A DNA stretch of 64,000 nucleotides from assembly GCF_000340215.1 (NCBI RefSeq), contig NW_006921532.1:1-64000 (forward strand), written 5' to 3'. This DNA comes from Pseudocercospora fijiensis CIRAD86 (lineage: Eukaryota; Ascomycota; Dothideomycetes; Mycosphaerellales; Mycosphaerellaceae). The notes under the pieces were generated by a model, which was given only the letters and a program-made list of their open reading frames with translations, had not been told where the DNA came from and did no database searches. Below, in pieces: positions 45,076 to 57,149 of the stretch. Each line of letters starts with the position of its first letter. The first letter of the stretch is position 1. A program made the position numbers and the translations under genes.

Positions 45076-46329
45076 GGTAGACGTAAAGGCGATATCGAGC
45101 TACGTAGGCGCGGTAGCGGGTACCTAAGGCAATACTAGCCGTTTTGCTAGGTAGAATAATAGTTAGCATTATTAATTACGAGATTGTAGGGCGCGTTAGT
45201 AGGTATAGGGCGGTCGGCGTAATAGTACGCAATAGTACCGGCCGTATTATTAGTTAATATATACGATAAGCTATAGGAGATATACTACGTAGAAACGGGC
45301 GAGATAGGATAAAGATAGAAGAGAGGGTCGAGTCTTCGACCGAGTATTATACGCGCGAGATAGATATACGTATAGGATATAGTAATCTCCTATAATAGGT
45401 AGTTTAGGTAAGGATGTATCTATTAGGGCGGATAGTAGCGTAGATATATAGATACGGTATAAGTTACGCGCTATAGAAGGGGAAGGGGATATAACTAGTC
45501 TTTAAGTTTAATAGTAAGGCCGATTCTATTTATAGGGGGGGATAGAGTTTCCCCTTAGCCGAGTAAGTATTAGATACGGTAGTATAGATCGTCTATACTA
45601 TATAGTAGTTATACGCGATAATCGGGCAGTTGCGCTAGAAGCGATAATAAGTCTATCGTAGTTCCTATTATAGAGTATAACCGACGACTACTTTACGCTA
45701 CTCGATATCGAATACGCCGTTCGCGAATAGGATCGTTAGCGCTTAGGCAGAGGCGTAAGAGGGCGAGAGAAGTTATTAGGGGAGATATATCGCGAGAGAA
45801 GCGCCGCTATCTAGCGACATCTAATAATTGCAAGATTGCCCGGCGCTCTAGTACGAGTTCGCGGTAAGGATAGTAGAATAGATAATACTAGGGCGCGATA
45901 CGAGCGTCTAATAGGGGCGTATAGGCTACTAGATCGGATCTACGGGTATTAATTCCCGTTATTCTAAGCGGCCGAATAGTTTATATATAGATAGGCGAAG
46001 CGGAGGGGATTTAGTATTATAAAAAGCAAGTACGATATTAATATATTAGGTTAACAAACTCGTATAACGTACCGGTACGGCGACGGTAGAGATAGAGAAG
46101 ATACGTATCTATAGCGAGGGATTGTAGAAATAATAGGGGCCAAGGGGAGGTATAAATAGATCCCGGGTAAGTAGATAATAGACTAATCTAATACGCGTTA
46201 TAACTACGGCGAGAGCGACTAAGTAGACCTAGAGTAGTATAGTACGCAGGAGGTATACTAGCGAATTAGGATGCAGTTTATAATAATATATGCCTAGGGT
46301 CGTTCGATAGAAGTATATAAAGTAGTAGC
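45076..46329. other. RIP-mutated region, no gene resolved
   Basis: It contains a PalB-like element at 45,140-45,172. No frame is supported with confidence. It marks the switch from minus-strand to plus-strand pseudogenes. Confidence 0.3.
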
Positions 46330-47300
46330 TAGGTTAGTATATCGGTACGCGGGATTAAATAAAAAACAAGCGGATAAGGTTATCGAGGATGTCTCGTAGC
46401 TACCGGAGATAAAGAAAATCAAACGGCTAGACTATTCGACCGCGGGCATAGAACTAAATATGCTAAGATACGCGGGCTTTTATATACAACCGGAGACGGT
46501 AAAGGATAGGTTTAAGTACCTAGTCGTCGCCTATCCCGAGCTTTTAGAGCTATATACTAAGGGCGATAGGACGTTAATTATAGATAATATATTCGTAAAA
46601 CCGGATAGTAGTAGGCACCGTATATGTCTAGTAGGCTTTGTTATCGATAGGATAGCGGTTACAATAGCGGTAATACGAATAGACTACCCGACTATAAATA
46701 GGTATTATCTAGCCGCGTAGTATATAAAGTTAATACTACTAGATATATATCTAGACGATCCGCTATTAATACTCTATACGACGACGACAACATTAATTAA
46801 GAGCGTATAGTAGGAGTACTTTCCCGACGCGATCCTATACTAGGCGAAATAGTACCTAGACTACTTGTTAATAGTAAATAGTATCCGATTACTACGCCGA
46901 GCAGTAGGGCTACCTATATAATAGGATTTAGTAGATCTTACTATTAAGGTAATTCCGGTTCTAGAGGCGGTATACCGTAAGCTACTAGACGTATATAGTA
47001 TAGCTAACCTCGATAAAGCATTAGGGGAGGTAAAGGAGGTCCTAGAACTTAAGTTTAGGGATAAAGATTTAATCGACTATATTCGCGACGAGTATGTACC
47101 TTTGTTATTAGACGGGATATCTAACGCTAATCGAATAGTAAGTATAGTATAGGAGGAAGGCTAGAGAATACGAGACAGTATACGTATCGGAGTAGCTATA
47201 TAGCTCGAGGCTACGCGGGGCAGTATCTCGGAAATGCTAGAGACGATAGATCTATTCTAGGCGGGGCAACTATAATATATCGATAGGCTAGAGTATATAT
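46330..47300 (+). pseudogene. Unrecognised plus-strand protein, lightly mutated 5' part
   Basis: A plus-strand frame runs across this stretch. From 46,460 to 46,720 it is fully open for 86 codons (MLRYAGFYIQPETVKDRFKY at its start) and retains CpA and TpG. Downstream, TAG stops appear but the frame continues (EVKEVLELKFRDKDLIDYIR near 47,055). I do not recognise a domain. It ends before the PalB pair at 47,451. Confidence 0.5.
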
Positions 47301-49329
47301 AAGCCTATACTAAGCATAGTATACGTAATGCATTCGATGTATGTATGCTACCGTCTCTAAGTAGATATAGTAGTTAAGCAATATAGACCGCCTTATATTT
47401 CCCTAACCCGTTAAACTATAGGATAATAAATACGACTATATAAGAGTGCTAACCGTTTTGCTAGCTAGGAAAATAGATAATAGCCCGGCAGTTTGCTAGG
47501 CGGCAAAACAGTTAGCATTATGCTATTAATAATTTACTATATAATATACGGTAGTAGGAGGAGGTAACCTATAAAACCTGCCCTAGAAAACGCCGTTAGT
47601 ATATAGAGCGTAATACGTAAGTAAGCTAGACCCGAGGGTTAGCAACGATTAGGGTAAATCTTAGCGGCGGTAAGGTTACTAATTTACTCGGACTGTCTCG
47701 GTTATAGTAGGTTTATGTTCGGGTAGATAAATAATAAAAGATATCGTTAGATTAGGGCGTTGTTATCTAATCGATCGGGGGAGAAATCAGTTTTCGAGAA
47801 TTGTAGTCGTTCGAAAATATACTATAATTTCGGACGTATATCCCGGGTAGACGAACTAACCGCTATCTATTCTACGATATTACGAGTTAACAGTTTTAAG
47901 AACCGAATACTAACCGAGTTAATCGTAGTATTTTATTGCGTATATAATAACTATATATAAACTAGTATATAGCCTAACAAGTCCGTATACGGGTCCGTTA
48001 GTATTATAACGTAAGGATATATCGGATTACCTCGACAATAGCCGGATTAGATAATAGTAGACTACTAGGTAAGCAAGAATATACTAGACTAAGATAGCTA
48101 AGGCTGCGATAACGGCATAGATAGCATACCGGACGTCCTAATAGACGATATGTAATAAAAGCTAGTCGGCGAGGTATAATAGTCGAGCTATATCTAGGGA
48201 TAGATAGCGCAATTAGGGTTCGAGCCTTAGTAGCGTTACTATACTACGACCTATAGCTAGTAGACGCATCTGCTATAACCGCAATTACAATGCGAGAGTA
48301 CTAACCATTTTACTAGCTAGCAAAAGTAATATAGACAATATAGTTTACCGCCTAGCAAACCGGTTCGTATCTAATCGTCGTTTAGTAGATTAGCCCTAGG
48401 TTATATAACGCCTAAGTCTCGTACGATAGAAGTGCTAGATATAGAAATTCGGGTAGTACTATAACTATATACATTTACCTCCTATATATAGCTAGCGATG
48501 TTTAGCGGTACTGCAGCGTAGTATCGACTATACTATATATATAAGCAGGTTAACGTATAAGATCTCTATAAATAGCTTATATCTAATAATACTCGATCTA
48601 GCCGACTCCTTTACCGATAGGTTCTAGTATTTCAATACGGATATCGCGAGATAGGGAAAAACCGGTAGATTGTCTAGTAAGTGTACCTACGTTTAAGTTA
48701 TACGGGGTATAATCCGACTTAACCGAGTATGTCCTCTACTAGCGAGATCTAACCTAACTACTAGAGGAGGCCTATAGTTAGTGCGATAGTATAGAAACTA
48801 AGCTAGTACGTCGATCGGTCGGGGTGTTAGCGTACTCGCTAGGATAATAGGTATAAAGTAGATACCAGTAGTAAGAAATAACCCGGGTAAGTAGCACTTT
48901 ATTAGCTGCCGTCGATAGTACGTATAAATACGAGGCGAGAGAGCTATAGTATTAGCGCTCGACCCCTAAGTAATAGCAAGGGCTAGAGGGAATATAAGAG
49001 ATTACAATAGATAATATACGACGACGTACGAGGAGACATTAAATTAAACCTAACTTATATACGCGGATTTTAAATGCGACGCCTAGATCGAAATGTAGTA
49101 CGGTATAACCGCGCTATTCGAGTATACTAGAGAGAGTGCGTAGGCGAATAGTATATTGCAAAAGAAATAGTATACAATAAGTAGAGGCGGACGCGTAAGT
49201 ACGAGCGGTACGGTAAAATTTAATCGAGTTTACGTACGGTTCTAGTAGGACGTAAGGTAGGATCGGCTATAATAATAGACAAAGTAGCGATACGGTAGGT
49301 AGTCTAATATATATAGTAAGGAAAGATAT
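47301..49329. other. Spacer with two PalB pairs
   Basis: PalB pairs at 47,451-47,518 and 48,302-48,365. A short open plus-strand stretch at 47,760-47,960 keeps TpG but resembles nothing I know. No other gene is supported. Confidence 0.35.
47451..47518. repeat. PalB element
   Basis: CTAACCGTTTTGCTAGCTAG and TTTGCTAGGCGGCAAAACAG, the usual inverted pair about 30 bp apart, with GCTAAC and GTTAGC outer ends. Confidence 0.75.
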
Positions 49330-50170
49330 AAGAGGACGTCGGTTCTAGAAGTTGTCCGTATCCTACCTTTATCCGATTTCGCCTACTAAACTACTCGAGT
49401 ACGTCGCTATTCCGAAACTTCTCTCTATAGCTAGCCGTCGCGCAGATACGAGTAAGACTACCGAGATAGCCGACTACTAAATGTTAGCGAGTTATACCGA
49501 GCCGGCGCTAGCGACCGGTAATATAGCCGAGTATTACGATAGAATATTAATACGACGATAGTTATACGAGCGACCGCTACTACTTCTATAGTATAACTAG
49601 GCGAGCTTCTCGGCGGAGGAGAAATAGTTACATTACGTAGAATATATAGCGTTTTTATTTGCATAGGAAATATACTATTATAGGATAGAAATAGAGGAAT
49701 AGCGACTAGATAAGTTAGCGACGTAGGCGCGGGTTAATAGGCCTAGCGATTAGGTAGATAGTATACTAGTAGATAGTAATATAATAGTAGGTAAGGGCAT
49801 AATAGAAGTTAACGAGAGAGTAATAGATAGATTAAGTAAGGGCATAATAGAGGTTAACGGGGAAGGAATAGGCGGACTAGGCGAAGGCTATAATAAATAG
49901 GGAGTAAGCGGGAGGAGGAGCGTAGAGGAAGATTTATCGGCCGGCTAGCTAGTATACGGGCGAATAATAAATAAGGAGTAGCTAAGTATAGAGATACTAG
50001 AGGAACAGATCGTAGAGATAGTAGTAGAGATAACAAGTCTATAGGCGGAAATACTCCGACGAAGGGCGACGATGCTATTAGTATATTATCGTCGGTAGGT
50101 TAATATACGACGTAGGCGAAAGGCGACGAGGAGGCGGTTAGGGTAAGGATAGAGAGAGTAGAATATATCG
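49330..50170 (+). pseudogene. Unrecognised coiled-coil-like protein, RIP-inactivated
   Basis: A plus-strand frame of about 280 codons passes through MLASYTEPALATGNIAEYYD (from 49,480) and EEKQLHYVEYIAFLFAQEIY once TAG is read as Gln. Two copies of KGIIEVN (about 49,795 and 49,843) follow, then an Ile/Val/Glu heptad-like stretch, and it ends in a basic RRRRKATRRR tail. No family is recognised. Confidence 0.45.
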
Positions 50171-50463
50171 AGTAATAGTAGTTCGGTTTATAGATAGTTT
50201 ATATATTAGATCTCGACTAACTACGCTCTATCTGTATTTAACTTAAACGGTCTAGCGATATAGGTAAATGCTAGCTATAACTGTTTAGTTATATGCTCTA
50301 CTTCTAACGTCGGTAGACATCTTATACTATAGCGTACGAGCGTAGCGACGCTATAGCGTTATTAATTTAATAAGGATACTAGTACAATAATATCGTTAGT
50401 AGATTAGAGACTATTACTCCCGCCTAACTACTAAGTTAATATAGCGATAATATAGCTACGTAC

Positions 50464-50545
50464 CGACTATTTCGCTAGACGGAAAAGTAAATAGTACGAC
50501 TAGTATATTATTGTTTTTTTTTCCGGCCGGCGAAATAGTTAGCGT
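50464..50545. repeat. PalB element
   Basis: ACTATTTCGCTAGACGGAAAA and TTTCCGGCCGGCGAAATAGT, in the usual inverted arrangement. It lies between two plus-strand pseudogenes. Confidence 0.7.
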
Positions 50546-50999
50546 CTAGAATTCCTACTCTATATAGTTGTTAGTAGGTACCGGATCTAGTTCAACGTTC
50601 CTAGCTAGAATGTGCTCGATAGCGATAGCGTAGAGACGAACACCTTAGATAGCCTTTTCTCTATCCTATATAGTACTCTAAGTTATCTACTAGAGGTATT
50701 CCTCTAGCGTTTTAAATTAGTACTAGAATTTATCCTAGATCTAAGTAGGACCTATCTATAGCGACTAGAACACGCCGATAGCAACTAGCTATATAACGTC
50801 TAGCCGTTAATAACTCTGTGTTTGCTTGCTATATTCCTAGTATATAGTAAAAGGGAAATAGTAGTAGAAGCAGGTATAGTACCTCTCGATCGGCTTAGTC
50901 TAGAGCGCTTGCCTCTTCTTCGCAACTACGAAGTTAGCGCGTAGGCATTAAGAGAATTAGTATATAGGGAGGCGGGGATTAACGAAGCGGTAGATAGTA

Positions 51000-53900
51000 T
51001 ATAGTTGTTAGATAACGGCGAGGTTGCGGTCGAACTACATTATACTACTAGCTTCGTTTTGCTAGATACGCTAGAAATAGGCGGTCTACCGACGGATCGC
51101 CTAAGCCTACGGCGTTTCGGGCTAGGTTAGAGGCAGTGCTAGTCGGTATATACATCGTTAGTAGAGCTCGTTACTATCGTCTAGGTTAGATATATACATT
51201 AAGCGGAATTAGGGACTATCGAGGTAATTAGATATAATTAGACGCAAACATTTACCTACGCGAGTATATTGCTATATAGCTTGCCTCTCGCGCTGCTATA
51301 TATAGCTAACGTTATCTACGTAAGGGTATTAATCGAAGCTAAGCTTACTCTAGTCGACCGTTGCTAGTATAGTTAGTTCGGTTAGTAGTAGGAGGTAAGA
51401 TAGTGCTAGCTTTCTATCTCGCCTAGCGCGACCGGACTATTATACGAATAATATTAGTAAGGGTAGGAGGCCGACGTAAATAACAACCTAGATACGTAGT
51501 ACGTCGAATCCTTCGCCGAGCGTAGGAGTAGCGACAAGAAATAGATTGTCGGTACTATTAAGCTAGGCGTCGAGTAGCTATTCTTTCTCGCTAGTAGTTC
51601 TACTAGCGGCGGTAAAGTATAGGCAATCAATTTCCCTTACTAGCTACTCGGCGTAGTCGAGACTATATATAAATACTAGGACGCGATCGCCGGGTACGAA
51701 TATACTCGCCCTAGGTTGCTTCCTAATAAGTCGCATAGCTATAAGCAGTAACTGTACCTACTAGTATAAGGAAACACGATATGTAATATTAGCGCAATTA
51801 GTACTCCGCCGTACTATTATAGGCTAGGCGATAACGTTACGCTATAGGAATTTAGGTTCTATTAATAGTAGTAGAGTAGCGGTTAGGTAGACGACCTAGG
51901 TACTAATCGACCCGAGATAGCTAAATTAGCGAAAGATAGAGCAGTACGGTAACGCGGTTATAGTTAAATAGCACTTATCGACAAAGATACGATCGAGCTA
52001 GTTCTAGATTCCGAGACGCCGTATATATATAATAAATTAGGTAGAGTAGGCGGCCTTAGCGCTAACTAGGATAAGGGAAGCGGGGCGCTCTATTCCTAGT
52101 TACTATACTACGTAGGACACTTTAGCGGCTTTAAGTCGGGTAAGTATATTAACTCGTAGAGCAACTAGAGGAAGGATAAGTACGGTAGTCCGCGTACCTT
52201 TTATATAGTAAGGAACTATAAAGAGGAGACTCTTGCTAGTACTAGTACCGAGGACGACGAGTAGTCGGGCCTCGAGGGAGAGGATCTATCGTATAGCGGT
52301 CGCTTAACCCTCGCTCTTCTACTATAGCTACGAGTTTTATATAATTTCGCGCGCGTACTATAGGGCTTTATCGAGGGTAAAGACAGGGGCGAGACTACTA
52401 TTCTCGAGTACTAAGAGGTTGCTAATAGAGCTACCTAGCGACGGCTAGGTCCCCTAGTAGCGAGTAATAGCGGTAGGAAGCTAGAGGAAGTTCGACTAGA
52501 TACGAGACGCGCGGTACCTGCCTTAGATTAAGCTATCCTATAAGTTAGACGACGCGGCGAATAGATTAGCGTTAGTATATAAAATGTTAGCGGTATAGAG
52601 ACTATAGTTACGCTACCTAGCTATAGCTGCCTCTATATCGTCGACCTCGTCGTCTTCGTCGTCTACGTCTAATTAATCGAAGCCTACGAACTTACTAAAG
52701 AATTTCTTAACGATAGCGACGGAGAAGTAACGCTACTCGCTAATGCTAAAGGCGGGCAGGCTAGCGGCTATAGTCTATCGACGAAGGTATCGGATTATAG
52801 TATTATCCGACTAGACGAGGTTATCCTTAGACTAGAGGAAAGGACTAAGTACCTACCTAGGGTTAGATTAATACTAGTAGAGCTCGCGAAATAGTTAAAT
52901 ATATATAAGGTAATCGACAAGTAGGCGGCCGAGCTTAAATAGAAAGCGGACGTTTTGTTTATTATTTAGCTTCTAGCGGAGCTTAGTATAGGTTAGGTAA
53001 ATTATAACGCATCTATCTCGGATAGTAATAGAGTAGACCGACTAAGTATTACGCTATGTCGCTGAGAAGAATTCGGGTTTGCGGGCGGGCTAACCGCTAC
53101 TAATAAATATAAGGACGCTAAGTAGCTAAAGGAACTCTTAGACGTAATACTTATATACGCCGACTGCCGAGCTAAGGCGGAGTGTATCTAAACCGGCCTC
53201 TAAGTATAAATATAATAGAGCCGGATTACTAGCGATAGCGTTAATAACGAACGTCTAAGCTAGGTCGACGATAGTAGTATTACGCTTATCCTAAAGGAAG
53301 CTAAAGTAGACGGTAGTTTCTTTAGGGCGGTTATAAAGGTCGGTAAGGGGGATAGAGTTATATAGGAGTCCGAAAAGGAGGTCGCGCCGTAGGATCTTAT
53401 ACGCCTATCGATAGCAATACTCGAGTAGGGTAGTTAGGTCTATAACTCGTAGTACGACGTCCCTAAATTAAACGGATTTACCGTCGGCGGCCTAGACAGC
53501 CTAATTAGTCGATATATAGTTGCTAGTAAAGGCGAAGAGGGCACTACGCTAGCGGACAATTTCTCGGATAGCGGTCTCTCGCGTAAAGAGTAACTCTATC
53601 TTATACTTAATAGCCTCTAAAACTTCGTCGTCGCGGTCGAAGCCCTAGTTATAACGCCGGGAGTAGTTAAATACGAGGAGTTGCTCTATCTAAACAATAG
53701 CGGAGAGATAGTAATTAAAGTCGTTCGGCTCCCGCTATACGCCCGAATATAGTTATACTATATAAAGGGCGAGGTAGCTAAGGAGCGGGGAGTAGAACCG
53801 ACAACTACTAATTAGGTACTAGAATAGGGAGAGTAATAACTAGGAAATAAGAGGATACAGTTCTAGTTCTTCCGTCTCGGTAATACCGCTTTAGACGCGG

Positions 53901-54382
53901 TCGCTAAGTTTATTCTAGAGTTCGCGCTATTCGTCGGTCGGCGTTACTTAGATAGGGCTATAGTCGACTTTTTTATCGACTTTATTGCTTACTTAACTAG
54001 CGACTTCGGCGTCGACGTCGTCGTTAAGTTTATCGGTAGGCGATATTATAGAAGGGAAAAATAGAACTTTAGGGGAGATATAACGAATAAAATATACTAG
54101 CGCGTATAATATAGCGTCGGTATATTTAAGTTCGCTCGAGCGGGTCTTATAGCGCCGAAAGCGAAAATGTTTATAATAGTCGGACTTCTATATTATATTA
54201 TAAAAGTTAGCGAGGGCTTACTTACGGGAATTAGTAAGGTTAAAATAGGGGCTACTTTCGCTATAATGCCTTATCGTATAAGAGAACGCTCGGCGAGCGA
54301 TAGCGATAACTTCTATAGTATAGGGCTTATTATCTTCTTTAAGGAGGCAGATAGCGGCCTATATTTCGTCTTTATAGAGTAA
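51000..54382 (+). pseudogene. Large unrecognised plus-strand protein, RIP-inactivated
   Basis: A plus-strand frame is clear from about 52,480 to the TAA at 54,380-54,382 and probable from 51,000. Readable parts are EAYELTKEFLNDSDGEVTLL (52,680), LNGFTVGGLDSLISRYIVAS (53,470) and ALFVGRRYLDRAIVDFFIDF (53,925). The last 72 codons (from 54,167) are open. The protein would be over 1,000 residues. No motif I know is present. The start is unknown. Confidence 0.5.
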
Positions 54383-55640
54383 GACGACGTAAAGGTCGAT
54401 AAAGAGTTGCTAAATCTAGGGGGGGAGGGTAGATACGTAGGCTAAGCTATCGTAAACGATATTTCGATCCTCGTCTAGTTTCTCCTAGATATCGGCCTAG
54501 GCCTTAATTAAGGCAGACGCAAACTAGTCGTTATACGATAAGGAGGGAATAGGCACTATACGAGCGCGACGATAGACCTAGAATAGGCGATTCTATCCGG
54601 GTTCGTACCTAGCTTTAGGGTAGAAGAATTGCTATACGTAGACATTGCTCTCTTATAGGCGATTAGGTGTCTCTTATAGGCGGGCTTTTCTACTACCGCC
54701 CCGAGTCTAGGTATTAGTCTACTTATATCGCGTTTTATAATACTCTTATATCGAGGTACGCGAGTAAAAGACAGCCGTATATTGTTCGCCCTATTCGTCG
54801 ATAGTAGTATATTAGAAACAATCGAAGTAGAGCGGGAACTCCGGGGCTTAATTATCGGTTAGCTAGGGCTAAATTACCTAGTCGGGTATTATAGCAACAT
54901 CGGGGAACGGCTTAAATTCTTCGATAAGAAGGCGACGGATAGCAATAGGAATAGTATATCGGTATTAGCGGCTAAGATAAGTATAAAAATAGTAAGGGGG
55001 CACGGCGTATTAGCAAGTTACGTACTTAATAATACGATATTAAGGAAGATAATAGAAGTAATCCTCGAAACGGTGTCTTTCCGGCATATAGGTCCCTAGG
55101 TATTAGGAGTAGTTCTTATAACCCTAATAATCTCGATCGTAATAATATATCAATCGCGAGAGCGCGTTAACGGACGTATATCTATTACCTCCTTTATAGA
55201 CTAAAGTAGTTAAGGCGCGGATTGTCTAACCTAAACCTTAATAGTATCTCTATATAGGCCGTATCTACTATAAATAGTATATAGGAAGATAATAAGGCGA
55301 AGGTCGTATAGAATATAACTTAGTATAGCGTAGGTATAAACTAGTTAGAAATCCGGGCAGGCGGTTAGAATAGATAGTATATAGCTACGAGCTAATCCGC
55401 CTCGGGATAGTAGGGAGCTATATACGTATAGGTTACGGGCTTCTAAGCGAGGCGGTCGTAAGATTAAGTAAAAGGTACAAGATATAGACTACTTTGCTAG
55501 CTAGAAAACGGGTAGATCTTTCGCTATATAGCAAAATAGTTAGTATTTATATATATTAGGTATAGGGACGGTACGTAGTAGGAACGGAGTAATTGAAGTT
55601 TATATATACGGTAGCCGGCCTAACGTAGCGAGACGCTCTC
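54383..55640. other. RIP-mutated spacer with one PalB pair
   Basis: PalB at 55,485-55,545. No gene is supported, although short frames occur on both strands. Confidence 0.3.
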
Positions 55641-56735
55641 TAATATTCGGTAGTAAAGTATAGGTAAAGTCTATCTACTATTTGCGGTAGTAGGTATAGT
55701 AGGCTTCTATCCCTTCTCTACGGCTAAGCCGGCGACATTGTAAACGGAGCTCTAATCTATCGCATATATTAAGAAAATTAGAAGCCGTATCTCTATCTAC
55801 GTTAAGAGGATTGTCCTAGGTACCTTTCCCTCCTTCGTCGTCTAATACCGGCATATCGGGTTCTACGCTATCGTCTTCTAGCTATAAATCTAGTACTAGT
55901 ATGTCACTACCCGCTTTAACCCTAGGTTTCCTTAGATGTTTTTTGCGTAAGGCGCGTAATAGGTGTTTTTTCGGCGCTAGTAAATTGCGCCCTGTCTTAA
56001 AGCCTTAGAGAACGATATAGTCTTTAGGAATGTTAGGTAGGTAGGCCTACATCGTGCGTTCCTTGCTAGGTTTCGGTTTGTAAGCGTCTCTTATAGCGGT
56101 AATATTACTGCCGGTAATAAAATCGTAAAGAGCGCTCTTCCTCTTATTAACGCGACTATTCTAGGCTTCCGCGAGCCTCTTCCGTTTGCCTTATATCTAG
56201 AAGCGATAGGCTTCTTCGAGACTAAGTCTAATCCGAGTAGTAGCTATAATGTCGGCGAGAATGCGTTTAGGTGCTAAAAGTAGAGCGCTAAACGGAAGCT
56301 AGACAAGCTCCGAGGCTTAAGTAAACTAATCTTCGCCCTAGGCGGCTTCGATAATATAGTTGCTTACTCGGCGGGAGGCGTCTATAGATATTCCGAGGAC
56401 GACGGCGCAATAGATTAGACCGTACTAGTCGAGGCTTCGAACGAAGGCTTAGGATATACGGAGTAAAGGATTAGTACTAGTCTCCTAGATCTTATGCTAT
56501 AGAGCGTACCGCTAGAGTATAGTCGCCCTAACCGAGTTACTCTCGATAGAATTACCGATCTGTTCGAATATACGCCTAAGTGTATCTGCCTTCGTAGTTC
56601 TAGGTTCGTTAGGTCCGCGTAGGACTTTAAGAGCTATTACGTTCTCGTCGGTTAGTTTCTATACTACGAGGAAATCTTTATACTACGCGGGGGTAATAAG
56701 ATTAAGTCGGGTCGAGACATCTCTATTAGACGCGC
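55640..56735 (-). pseudogene. Unrecognised minus-strand protein, less mutated
   Basis: A minus-strand frame of about 360 codons has few stops and keeps many CpA/TpG. It passes through RRIFEQIGNSIESNSVRATI (56,560), then a Lys/Arg-rich stretch (SKERTM, RALRKKHLRKPRVK), then an acidic run. The frame may extend upstream of 56,735. A DNA- or RNA-associated role is possible from the charge pattern only. Confidence 0.45.
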
Positions 56736-57149
56736 GTTATACTTATAAAGAAGAAACCTATACTTATATACAATAAAGGGGCTAGTAATCTGCTATAACA
56801 GTAAGGTAATAGTATAAAGTAACAAGCTGCTAATAAAAAGAATAGATTGTCTAGTAGCTATGTTTACGCTAGGATAGATTAGCGAGACTTAGGACGCGAA
56901 GGTAGATTGTCTAAACTTTGCGTAGAAGCGACGTAAAGGGAGTCGTATATAAACAATACGTAGGTATATAACCGACTCTTAGGGGCAACGAGAAGAAACG
57001 GCTACGAGCGAATTCTACGGCCGTAGGCGAGGTCTACTAATAGAAAGCAAACGTTTTAGTACAAACATTCTAATATCCCTATTTAGTGTTTAGAGGACGC
57101 ACGGCCGCGCCTACGCTATATGCTCGAATATTGTAACACTAGAATGTTT

